NCBI GenBank assembly: GCA_025769875.1
Contig: JAGFNK010000027.1
Coordinates: forward strand, 181,066 to 245,065
Direction: 5' to 3'
Origin: Russula earlei
Lineage: Eukaryota > Basidiomycota > Agaricomycetes > Russulales > Russulaceae
DNA: 64,000 nt
Numbering within the stretch: the stretch's first letter is position 1; every line of letters starts with the position of its first letter. Below are positions 46,796-58,700 of this stretch, one piece after another. Position numbers and translations under genes: made by a program. Under the pieces are notes generated by a model that was given only the letters and a program-made list of their open reading frames with translations, was not told the DNA's origin and ran no database searches.

Positions 46796-47333
46796 TTTTT
46801 ATCTTGCTTGAAAGTTAATGTGACTGTGACTGGAAATTCTACAAACCAGTTTGACCTTGACTGAAAGTTCAGTCATGATCAGTCAGGTTCAGTCAAGTAG
46901 TTTTTTGCAGTCAATGTGACCTGACCTGAAAGCACTATACTTTACTCTTGAATACACTATTATGAAACTTGAGAATTGTATGTAATTATTATCTGTGTTT
47001 GAAAACAATTGCAGAGTTTTTGGGAATTGCCTTGAGGAGCCAAGTTGGTGGGGCACTTGCCATTTCTGGAGTGTGACACTTAAAAGTGTCAACTGCTGGC
47101 TGTAACAACTCCAACAGAACAAACCTTTCCTCTTGGCAGCACCGGCATGCTACATTGCCAACTTACACAGTTACACTGGTAAGCCTACTCTGGAAGGCAG
47201 ACAATTACACTTGCGACAATTGTCCTCTCTTTCACAAGAGATGCAATTATGTGTTGTAATCAGAACTGGCATTTAAGATGTATTAAATAAGGGCGCAGCG
47301 CCAGAAGCCAACTCGAATTGTCACCTTGACCAC

Positions 47334-50300
47334 TCAAGACAGCTGCGATAGCTGACTGGGTGGGAAGTGCAGGATAACAGTGCGACCTCGTAAACATAAT
47401 ACTAGACTAGACTGGTATGAATCTTGGCGTTCTGGCCTGCAAGACACGGGGACCCAACAGAGTCTCGTGGTATGAGTGCCATGAGTTTTAAAGACCCACC
47501 CATCAATACTGCAATACAAACCATGTATCACAATGGCACGGGCTGATGTCCGATCGCTCACGAGGGTCTGGATGGCGGCACCAGTACTCGTGTCCCAGAT
47601 CCGGACTGTGCGATCCCAAGACCCAGAGACAATCCGGGTGCCGTCTGGCGAAAACGCGAGGGCTGTGACCCAATCTTTGTGGCCCTCGAGAGACTTGACG
47701 GTGGCGCCAGTACTCGTGTCCCAGATCCGGACTGTACAATCCTGTGATCCAGAAACAATCCGGGTGCCGTCGGGCGAAGACGCGACGGCTGCGACCGAAT
47801 ATTTGTGGCCCTCGAGGGTCTTGACGGTAGCGCCAGTACTCGTGTCCCAGATCCGGACTGTGCGATCCCAAGACCCAGAGACAATCCGGGTGCCGTCTGG
47901 CGAAAACGCGACGGCTGTGACCGATTCTTTGTGGCCCTCGAGGGTCTTGACGGTGGCGCCAGTACTCGTGTCCCAGACCCGAACTGTGTGATCAACTGAC
48001 CCAGAGACAATCTGGGTGCCGTCGGGCGAAAACGCGACGGCTGCGACCGAATATTTGTGGCCCTCGAGGGTCTCAACGGTAGCGCCAGTAATCGCATCCC
48101 AGATCCGGACTGTACGATCCTGTGACCCAGAGACAATCCGGGTGCCGTCTGGCGAAAACGCGACGGCTGCGACCGAATCTTTGTGGCCCTCGAGGGTCTT
48201 GACGGTGGCACCAGTACTCGTGACCCAGATCCGGACTGTGCGATCCTGTGACCCAGAGACAATCCGGGTGCCGTCTGGCGAAAATGCGACGGCTGTGACC
48301 GATTCTTTGTAGCCCTCGAGGGTCTTGATGGTGGCGCCAGTACTCGTGTCCCAGATCCGGACTGTGCAATCGTGTGACCCAGAAACAATCCAGGTGCCGT
48401 TTGGCGAAAACGCGACGGCTGCGACCGAATATTTGTGGCCCTCGAGGGTCTCAACGGTGGCGCCAGTACTCGCGCCCCAGATCCGGACTGTGCGATCCCA
48501 AGACCCAGAGACAATCTGGGTGCCGTCTGGCGAAAACGCGACGGTTGCGACCGAATCTTTGTGGCCCTCGAGAGTCTCGACTGTGGCGCCAGAACTCGTG
48601 TCCCAGATCCGGACTGTGCGATCCTTTGACCCAGAGCCAATCCGGGTGCCGTCTGGCGAAAACGCGACGGCTGTGACCGAATCTTTGTGGCCCTCGAGAG
48701 TCTTGACGGTAGCGCCAGTACTCGTGTCCCAGATCCGGACTGTGCGATCCCAAGACCCAGAGACAATCTGGGTGCTGTCTGGCGAAAACGCGACGGCTGT
48801 GACCGAATCTTTGTGGCCCTCGAGGGTCTTGACGGTGGCGCCAGTACTCGTGTCCCAGATCCGGACTGTGCGATCGTCTGACCCAGAGACAATCCGAGTG
48901 CCGTCTGGCGAAAACGCGACGGCTGTGACCCAATCCTTGTGGCCGTCGAGGGTCTTGACGGTGGCGCCTGTGCTCGCGTCCCAGATCCGGACTGTACGAT
49001 CGTGTGACCCAGAGACAATCCGGGTGCCGTCTGGCGAAAACGCGACGGCTGTGACCGATTCTTTGTGGCCCTCGAGGGTCTTGATGGTGGCGCCAGTAAT
49101 CGCGTCCCAGATCCGGACTGTGCGATCCTGTGACCCAGAGACAATCCAGGTGCCGTCGGGCGAAAACGCGACGGCTGCGACCGATTCTTTGTGGCCCTCG
49201 AGGGTCTTGATGGTGGCGCCAGTACTCGTGTCCCAGATCCAGACTGTGCGATCGTCTGATCCTGAGACAACCCGGGTTCCGTCTGGCGAAAACGCGACGG
49301 CGAAGACCCAATCTTTGTGGCCCTTGAGGGTCTGGACGGTGGCACCAGTACTCGTGTCCCAAATCCGGACTGTGCGATCCTTTGACCCAGAGACAATCCG
49401 GGTGCCGTCTGGCGAAAACGCGACGGCTGTGACCGAATCTTTGTGGCCCTCGAGGGTCTCGACGGTGGCACCAGTACTCGTGTCCCAGATCCGGACTGTG
49501 CGATCCCAATTGACCCAGAAACAATCCGGGTGCCGTCTGGCGAAAACGCGACGGCTGTGACCGAATTTTTGTGGCCCTCGAGGGTCTCGACGGTGGCACC
49601 AGTACTCGTGTCCCAAATCCGGACTGTGCGATCCTGTGACCCAGAGACAATCCGGGTGCCGTCTGGCGAAAACGCGACGGCTGTAACCGAATCTTTGTGG
49701 CCCTCGAGGGTCTTGACGGTAGCGCCAGTACTCGTGTCCCAGATCCGGACTGTGCGATCCTGTGACCCAGAGACAATCCGGGCGTCGTCTGGCGAAAACG
49801 CAACGGCTGTGACCGAATCTATGTGGCCCTCGAGGGTCTTGATGGTGGCGCCAGTACTCGTGTCCCAGATCCGGACTGTCCAATCGTCTGACCCAGAGAC
49901 AATCCGAGTGCCGTCTGCCGAAAAGGTGGCCGTCATCACTGAACCATTGTGACCCTCCATCGTTCTCAGCTCCGCATTCCATGATTGTTCGATCCCATTC
50001 AAGACCGTAACAGAATCATCCAACTCTCCGCGGAAGTGTGCACGGAGTTTGGAGCCCAGCGGGGCGAATGGAAGGGCAGAGTGATAGACATGCAGAGCTG
50101 CAATGCTGATAGGATCAAAGAACTCAAGTGTAAACCGCTCAAGATCATACAGCATATCAATGATGGCAATTGGAAGCCTGACGTCGGCCAATATCTATAA
50201 TTATGTGATGGACGGTCCACACCAAAATCAAGACAACTCACTGATAATCTTTGTCGAGCAAGTCGCAGTGCCGGAATGGCCACAACTAGCGAGTCCATCA

Positions 50301-52809
50301 GACTTAGAGCCTCAACCCAATACAAACTGTGATCGAAACAGAATGTTTTCAAGACATCAAACAGCTCGTCCGATGGCGGCGAATTTGCCAAATGATCCGC
50401 CCAATGACGGCAGGCGTATTGCATCGCGAGTGGAATGTTTTCTTCAATTCTTTTTGAGATATCTCCAATTTCGTTGTTCAACTTTGTATAGTCTCCGATC
50501 TGGCACATATCCCGGTGAAGCCTGTTTAGTTTCTTCAGACAATCGATGGCGAGATAGCCGTGATGCAGTGAGGTATCAACTCGATATTCTGGCTCTTTGC
50601 AGCGGTTCGGATCAACGATAAAATCTGGGAAGGATGCATGCATCACTTGGACAGCCCCAGGGTCCGAAGGGATGATGACGATTGAATGCAATCGCTGGAG
50701 AATGTTTTCTATCGGAACATCTTTGCTTGGATCGTCGCAGAGCAATGATGATATCGAATGTTCAGAGAGAGGGTTACAGAGTACAACAACACAACCAAGA
50801 ACCCTTCGCAGGCGACCCAGTGTGTCTGGATGGGATGATGATGGTGGAAATGCATTATGCAAGACAGTGAGGTACAGCTGGTCCAGATGGTGATAAGGAG
50901 ACTGATTCGACTGCCCAGGGATTTGTGTGGCAGAGACCAGTTCACGGAGCTGTCCCCACGGGTTTAGGACATTAGGATCCTCGATAAATCGAACTGCGGT
51001 GGCAGCAAAGATAAATAATCCACCAGACAGTTGGACGAGTGTGCGGATATCGCCCTGAGTAAACCAATCACGTCCTCGGAGGCCATGGTCGCGGGACCCA
51101 ACATGAGTGAGCTCATGCAACAAGAAGATTTCGATGTCATGGTTCACAGACAATTTTGGAATCTCGTGATGGAAGAGCGCATGTGTATGTGACTGGAGAT
51201 GAGGAGGGAGGGATGGCACGTGCAGTTTAGGGTCAGGTCGACTGGTGAGAAAAATGGAGAATGGAAGGCGTTCAATGTGGGCTGAAAGCACCGACACGAT
51301 GAATGAGGTCGCGTCATCATCTTTGCACTCATCGAGGGCATCCAACACGATGACAGCCGGTGATGGAAATGCTTGCCCGGTATTGATGGACTTTCGGATC
51401 GGTTCGATGATGAGCTTTTGCAATTGGTTTGATGGATCAGAATACCAAATGTCGGGATTGGCTTTGAACGCCTCTTGCATAAAACGCGCGAGTGGTTGGT
51501 GGAACGTCGTGCCCAGTTGGTGAGCAATTGAGCTGAACACAAGCTTTGGATTGTTTCGCTCGCTATCGTTACCTGAGAAGAAGAAACTCGCGGCAAGCCA
51601 GTTGTTACTGTCACAATACTCGGCAACGCTTTGTGCGATGGTGGACTTGCCGGTACCGGCCACACCAGACAACCAGAAGATGCGGCGCCTGTTTGGATTG
51701 ACGCAAATAGGATCAACCGGAGCAGTGACGGAGCATTGTTTTTGTATAGCCTCGGTCGAGTCATTGATCCATTGATAGACGGTGGCCAACAGATCCGAGC
51801 GTGTGTCTTTAAAACATGCATGCCTCTTTCTCTCATCAGGGACAATTAAAGCGTGCCTTGTGAGCTCGAGGAAAGTTGGATAGATCATCGTGAACTGAGA
51901 CCAAGGTTGAATGATTTTCAGCGTGCTGTAACAGTTTCTCTCACCTCGGACATCATGGAGTGCTTGCTGGGTGACCTATCAGTCGAATATATCCAATTGG
52001 TCACGATGAGATAAACGTACCACCTCCCGAACCACGCGCTGAATTTCCTTATTCCCCTCCTGAACCTCGCGCCGAATTTCCTAAGCAATTCATATGGAGA
52101 TGAACGAGAAACATCTGGCATTTCGGAGAATAACGCACAATGCCTTGGATTTGGACGTTCACGACCGCTTCAGCCTAGATTCGCGAATGATAACTAATCA
52201 AGTCGTATGACCAAGAAGGAGGAAACTTGCGAGAAAGTCTTCGATGAGGCCCGTGATCGTTTTTATCTGGCCCTGGATGGAGGCCGCATCTTCTTTACTA
52301 CGGAAAATTCGGGTCAACCTTCCACGCGACGCGATCGTTTGCAGGTCATGCGTGATGGTTTCAAGTGACCTGAATCGGAATCAGGATCAGCTCGCCACGA
52401 TTGCACCCAATTTGAGAGCGAGGCAAAAGAATAATTACTTGGAAAACTTTGTGACGAAATCGACGACAGATTCCGGGATATCTCGTTTGCCTTTGAGCGG
52501 CCTGAAAACGGATTGTTCCAGGGTGTTCACGCGGCCGATCAGCTCGTCGATGTCGTTGATGTTGTTGGTCGTTGTCTGGGGTATGTTGATATCAGATCAT
52601 TTCTCGGTTGTAGGAGTGGTATAGATTACCTGGACGATGTCAATGACTTGAAGTAGTCCAACCAGGGATCCTTTGATGATAGATCCTGCTGGAGGAGGAA
52701 TCGCAACTGCGGTCTCCTTCAGGACGGAGAGCGAGACGGTTAACCCGGCGACGGCAGTCGAGCGAACGTTTTCTGTCCTCTTTTTTCCTGCACGTTTAGA
52801 GATCGGCAT
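47334..52809 (-). CDS. NLR-like NACHT-WD40 protein with 19 near-identical WD repeats (frame broken)
   Basis: This is a STAND/NLR-type protein of the class that in fungi includes HET-E/HET-D non-self recognition receptors. The ATG at 52809 opens MPISKRAGKKRTENVRSTAV and GSIIKGSLVGLLQVIDIVQ. Exons 2-3 give NINDIDELIGRVNTLEQSV and RIFRSKEDAASIQGQIKTIT, a helical N-terminal domain. The NACHT exon (51888-50200) has the Walker A WLSGVAGTGKSTIAQ, Walker B VIVLDALDECKDDD and the sensor-like IFLTSRPDP. The WD array (about 49960-47545) is 19 units of 126 nt. Each reads like VTAVAFSPDGTRIVSGS-x-DRTVRIWDTSTGAT. At about 49510, in unit 4, two extra bases shift the frame, so one frame covers units 1-3 and another covers units 4-19 to the stop at 47334. 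This is an error, a mutation or a switchable state. Confidence 0.85.
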
Positions 52810-53390
52810 GGGATGTTATAGTAGTGGTAGGAGTGGGTTCGGTAATGCGAGGACAGGGAAACTCGATATCCGATAAGTCGGCGATAGCCGAGCCAGATAA
52901 CACAAAGGAATGTGGCACTTGTTGGGAAATCAACTTATGTGAAACATTTTGAATAACAAAATTTATTATTTTGACACAAATTTGTAGCAAACAAACTGTG
53001 AAATTTCATTTTAGATTTTGTTACAATAGATTCCTGTTACAAAATGATGAAATCAGTAAATAGTATTTACAAGATTTTAGAACATACATTATGTTACAAA
53101 AATTGTAAATTATTTTGAGATTTTGTGTGAACCAAAATTGTGAAAAAATCAAAACTGCAAAATTTGAGTTTATGCACTGGGTGGAAAATACCCTTTTGTG
53201 ACTGATAGATGGTGTTTGTTCTACCATTATTCCATTATTTTGTAACAAGAATTTTATATACCAAAAACTAAATTTTAAGATTTTTTCCCCTGAAAATTTG
53301 TAACATAACATTGACTTTTGTTATTCAACACAAAAGGGTATTACAGTCATCTCCCTCTTAACCCATATACCTCTGTCATACCCTCACTGT
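52810..53390. other. AT-rich island and an adjacent inverted repeat
   Basis: 52910-53310 is strongly AT-rich with repeated TTACAAAA/TTGTAAAT words and no gene. At about 53351-53427 CTCCCTCTTAACCCATA faces its near-complement GGGTTGTGAGGGAG, forming a potential hairpin. It separates the NLR promoter from the transposon block. Confidence 0.5.
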
Positions 53391-53589
53391 ATGGGATATA
53401 AGGGGTTATGGGTTGTGAGGGAGGCAATAAAAATAGACTATAAATTTCAAATTGAGTTTTCCCTTGGAGCAATGTGTGGCACTGGCATTGATGGGGGGTA
53501 CTGTCAATGGCAGGGCCTGTCTCTCCTCTTTCAATCATGTCCTTGCCTCCTTCATCCCCATGCCTCTGTTGCCCCCTTGCCTCATCCCA

Positions 53590-53960
53590 TGACCTTGCCC
53601 TGTCCTACCCCTCTCCAGTCTTTTCTAGGAGGCATTGGTCTTACCCTTCCCATGCATGCTCTCCTAGCTCTTAATTCCCACAGCTTCAGTATCTCTGGAT
53701 TAATCAATGGTGCAGCACATTGGAATGTAGATGACATGTTGTTTGTGCTCAGCCTCATCACTGGTGGCATCTTCGTTGGTGCCATTGAGGGTTCCAAGCC
53801 AACAATCTGAGACTTGTTCCCCACTCTCCCTTGTATCATTGTCCAGGCTGCTCATCAGAATAGTACAAAGGCGTGCAGAGAATAGCTCTGAGCATCATGA
53901 CCTTGTCTCACCTTATCTGACCTGCCTTTGCCCACAGATGGCTAATTGTTGCACATCCAG
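53590..53960 (+). pseudogene. YeeE/YedE-like membrane protein fragment
   Basis: The frame reads QSFLGGIGLTLPMHALLALN, then HSFSISGLINGAAH and FVLSLITGGIFVGAIEG. This matches the repeated glycine-rich transmembrane motif (GG.G..L…ALL..NG…GISG) of YeeE/YedE-type sulfur-compound transporters, which fungi also carry. The next part is shifted in frame and degraded, and the rest is lost before the LTR at 54028. About a quarter of a typical protein remains. Confidence 0.55.
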
Positions 53961-54027
53961 GTAAAGCCTGTTCCTTTCTTGTGCCCTTGAAATGGCAATT
54001 TTCACATGTCCCTCCCTTCTGCTCTTC

Positions 54028-54655
54028 TGTTACTGAGTGGTTTGGGGTCCAGAAGATGCCAGAACACCTGAACTATGGACTGCACCATTTGCATCATGCA
54101 TGCAGTCAAATCTTGATCATTTATGTCCAGTTGATATTGCATTTCAGGAACGCATTGATCATATCTTTCTGAAGATGTACTGAAGAAGCAATGAGTAGCA
54201 TTGCTTCTGTCCCAGATGTTCCTGTACCACCACATACATTGCTTCCTTGATTAGGAAAGTACTTATGACACCAAGATTGCTACTAGGGAAGCATTTAATG
54301 CTTCCAGCACCAAGATCATTTACATAGAAGCAACCTCACTTCTATGAGCCACATTTTTTGCTTCTATAGCACCAACCAGTACTACAGTAGCATGAACCTT
54401 ATCCCTGTAGGGCTATATAAAGCCCCCAGTCTGTAGCAGTTGAGCCTTAAGCTCAACTTAGTTTGCCAATCCCAAACAGTTGACTCCTACCCTGTCTGCA
54501 GAGCCCCTCTCATCTTGTTGCCATACTCCAGAAGGATCTAATACTCCTTCCCCTCCATGAGTATTGCTTGCTTGACTCAAGCATATCTGCATTGGTAGGA
54601 TGCGTTCATAGATGTGAACCATTGATATTATTTAAGGCACTTTGGAGCCTGAACA
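54028..54655 (+). mobile_element. Solo LTR family E, TSD TCTTC
   Basis: 628 bp from TGTTACTGAG to GGAGCCTGAACA. TCTTC flanks both sides (54023-54027 and 54656-54660). TATA-like GGCTATATAAAGCC lies at about 54411. Confidence 0.92.
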
Positions 54656-55739
54656 TCTTCCAGACACATGATTTCTGGGCTATGACTGTCAAGACACATA
54701 CTGCTGATCACTAAGGACTCAGGAGCAGGTGGGCAAGGGTTGGAACAGATGATATGCGGCGTAAGCGGCGTTGAACAGGAGGACGAGCCAAACGACAAGG
54801 AGGTACCAGATGGGGACTGGTAGGTGTTGCAAGAGACAGAGGTGAAGACTAGAGGCCAGTGTAGTGAGGGGGCTTTAAACAAGGCGGTCATTGAAGAGTA
54901 CCTTGGAGGCGAGGGGAATCTTTAGACTGAGCGGTTGCAGGGGAGTACCCAGGAAGATGAGAGTATCACAAATGGACAGTCTGATGATTGCCATGCTTCA
55001 TTGGGGCTTATATACAGTGTACAGGGTCAATTACAAAGAACTGGAACTATTCTAGACCCTTTGGTACCATCCAATAGGACTACAGAGGCATAAACTTGCT
55101 TGTGTCAAGTTTCAGGCTTACTGAGCGTATTACTGATCATTGTGGAGTAATGACATCATTATGATATCACTGTGGAGCACTTAGTGAGCCTATGAGGTCA
55201 CTGTGGAGTCACTCAGTAAGCCATGATGTTATTGGAGCCTTGATGACATCAGATGAGTTATGCAACAGTTTCTAGGAGTTTGTGCCGCTGTTTTGGGTTC
55301 TTGATGGCTGGGTGGCCATGTGGCTGCCACACGATGATTACCTGATTAGGAAACAGGTGCCTGGTCATGTTATAGTGCCTTTGCAATAGTGATATCTTGC
55401 ACCGCAGGAGGGGTAGCCCAAGAAACAGAAGTGAGTTGGCAATGTGAAGTGAGAGAGGTCTCTCTTGAGTGAAATAGGACAATATATGGCCAGGACTTGG
55501 CCTTGGTTCACAACATTCATCCCCTCTTTATAGACTTGTTGCTCCTGCAATGGTAGGGGCTTGTTTCTTTGGGAAGTGGAGTAGTTGTAGTTTGCATATG
55601 AAGAGGCGAAGTCTGTTTGGTCATGGGAAATTCTCTCATGTTCTATGGATAGCTGTGGTTGATTGGGTGCAGGTAATCGCAGGGGGTCTTTGACTGATTC
55701 GTCAATGGCAGGGATAGAGATAATTGTCAATAGAGGTCA

Positions 55740-58700
55740 TGGTGTGTGTCTAAGTCTAGGGGTTACCCCTGGTGGGAATCACTTTAAGTGCTTTCGGGTA
55801 TTTCCGATGAAACTCTTTGACTAGTAATTGTGCTTTAGATAGGTTAGATGCTGGTTCCCAGGTATTTTCTGCAGCAGTGTATCCTTTCCATTTTACTAGG
55901 TATTGAATCTCTTTGCAGTTTGCGGAAGGTCGAGAGCTTAAGATCTGTTCTACTTTGTATTGTTCTTCTCCTTCAACCAGTATAGGTGGTGGGTTTGAGA
56001 AGTTAGGGCCATGGGCAGTGGTTTCTTTGTAAGGTTTAATCAGGGAATGATGAAAAACTGGGTGTATCTTCCAGGACTTTGGTAGCTTGAGGCGAATGTT
56101 TACCGGATAGGCAGTGATGACTTTGAATGGTCCATAGCATCAAGGGGCTAGTTTTGCTTTTGGGTGAGTGGTTTGTAAATTTGTGGCTTCCAACCATACT
56201 TGATCCTCTTCTTTAAAACAAAATGTGGAGGATTGAGGTCCTGATTGCTTCATGATTTCAGCTGCTCAGTTCAGAGAGGCAGCTACTTCTTCTCTGAGCT
56301 GGTTTAGTCTTGTTAGTCATTCTTGGATTGAAGGGAACTTCGATGTAAAGGCAAGGGGTGGAGCAAATGTTGGGTTAAAGCTGTACCAGACCTCGAAAGG
56401 GGGTTTGTTTGTTGCACTGTGTTGTCTGGCGTTATGTGCAAACTCCATAAAGGGAATTAGTTCTGCCCAATTGTCTGCTTGGTGGTTGCAAAATATTTGT
56501 AGGTACTGTTCTAGTTCTTGGTTAACTCATTCTGTTTCTCCATCCATCTGTGGGTGATATGCTGTGCTCAATGATACTTTGACATTTAATTTCTTCCATA
56601 GTTCTTGAGTAACTTTTGAGGGCCTCTGTCTAATATTATTTGTGCTAGGCCTACTCTTCTCCAGACATTGTTCATGATCAGGTCTGCTGTTTCATCTGCT
56701 GTGATTGTCTTGTGGCAAGGGGTAATGATTATTGCTTTGCTGAATTGATCTACCATGACTAGGAGGCTGTCAAAGCCTTGTGAAATCGGTAGGTCCATGA
56801 TAAAGTCCATGGTAATGCTTTTCCATACTTCTCCAGCTGGTGTAATGGGTACAAGGGGTGTTTCTGTTTTTGGGTAGTTCTTTGTGCTTTGACAAATTGC
56901 ACAACCTTCTATGTAACGTTTGACGTAGGTTAGCATTCCTGGCCACCAATAGTTTTGACTAATTAGTTTGTAGGTTTTCCATTGACCAGGATGTCCCACA
57001 GCAAGGGAGTCATGGTGTAGTTTCAAAATCTTCTTTTGTAGGGTGTCATTGTTCAGGATATAGATTTTTCCTTTGAATAATAGTCCATCTTCGAAATTCC
57101 AGTCCTGTAGGCCTTTGGACAACTGTCTTGGTCCATTTTTTATAATGATTGCTAATGTGTTAGATACTTCTGGGTCATAGTCTTTGCTAGATCGTAGTTG
57201 TTGTTGAAGGTCTTGATCACTGATTGGTTCTGTAGCAGAGGTGTGTGTTGCTCTAATTTTTAAATATTTGTTGTCCAGGAGCACCTTTCCATCATTTTCA
57301 GTTTGTATCCCCTCTTTAAAGTCTGGCCGCCTGGACAGACCATCTGCTTTGTTTGTGGTTCCTGGGTGATGTGTGATAGTGAAGTCAAAATTGCTGAGAA
57401 GGAGTGCCCATCAGGCTTGTCGCTGAGTGAGTTTCTGTTTTGTCATGAAGTACGTCAAATTATTGTGGTCTGTCCATAAATCAATAGGGTGTGTTGCACC
57501 TTCAAGGTAGTGTTGAAAGTGCCAGAGGGATGAGACAATGGCAAGGAGTTCTTTATTGTAGATCATGTAATTTCGTTGTGCAGGGTCCAAGGACTTCGAA
57601 AAATAGGCTACTGGGTGATATCTGTTAAACTTGTCAGCTTGTTCTAGGATTGAACCAACTGCAAAGTCGCTTGCATCGCAGATGAGTCAAAAGGGTTTAG
57701 TATGATCAGGTAACGTGAGGACTGGGGCTGTCATGAATGCTTGGATTAATTTTCTAAATGCTTGAACTTCATCATCTCCCCATCTGAAGGGGTTTTCTTT
57801 CTTTGTTAAGTTAAACAAGGGTTGTGCCATTCGTGAGTATTGGTGGATAAATTGTCTATAGAAGTTGCAAAATCCTAGAAATGCTTGTACTTCGGTAACA
57901 TTGGTTGGAGTAGGCCACTTTGTAATGCCCACTAATTTGTCCCAGTCCATGGATATTCGTCCTTGGGAGATATTGATGCCTAGGTAGCTAATAGAGGTTT
58001 GCCAAAAAGCACATTTTTCTGGCTTCAAGTATAAGTTGTGGTCTTGGAGTGTCTTTAGGACCTTGTGTGTCCAGTTGTCCAGTTCGTTCAGGGTCTGTGC
58101 CATGATTAATATATCATCCAGATAAACCACCACTCATTCAGTGGCAATGTATTCTGCTAGGATTGTGTTCATAAAACATTGGAAAGTGGCTGGGGCATTG
58201 CAGAGACCAAATGTCATTCATTAGTGGTTCAAAGAGTCCTAATGGTGTCTTGAATGCTGTGAGGTGTTCATCACCCTCTCTTAGGCAGATATTATTGTAT
58301 CCACATTGTACATCGAACTTGGTGAAGTATTGGGCTCCCTGGAGTTTGTCAATTAATTCAGGAATCAGTGGTAATGGGTATGCATCTTTGATAGTCACTG
58401 TATTCAGGGCTCTGTAGTCTTGTACTGGTCATAGAGTTCCTCCTTTCTTTTCTACAAAGAAGAATGGGCTGGCAATAGCTGCTTTCAATGGTCGAATAGT
58501 GCCTCTCTTCAAATGTTTGTCTAGATATTCTTTTAGGGCTTGTAATTCCTTGGGAGTAAGTCAATAGATGCCACAATCACGTCGGGTGACTCCTGGTTTT
58601 AGGTTGATTGCATGGTCCCATGGTTGGTGAGCAGGGAGACGTTGGGAAGCTTGTTCATCAAACACCTTTTGCCATTTCAAGAATTGGGGGGGAATGAGTT

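Noticed and set aside
48325..49560. Long plus-strand open frame (411 codons) through the WD40 array, and out-of-frame minus readings
   Set aside because: They are shadows of the repeated, stop-free WD units; the products are Pro/Ser/Arg-rich repeats with no family features.
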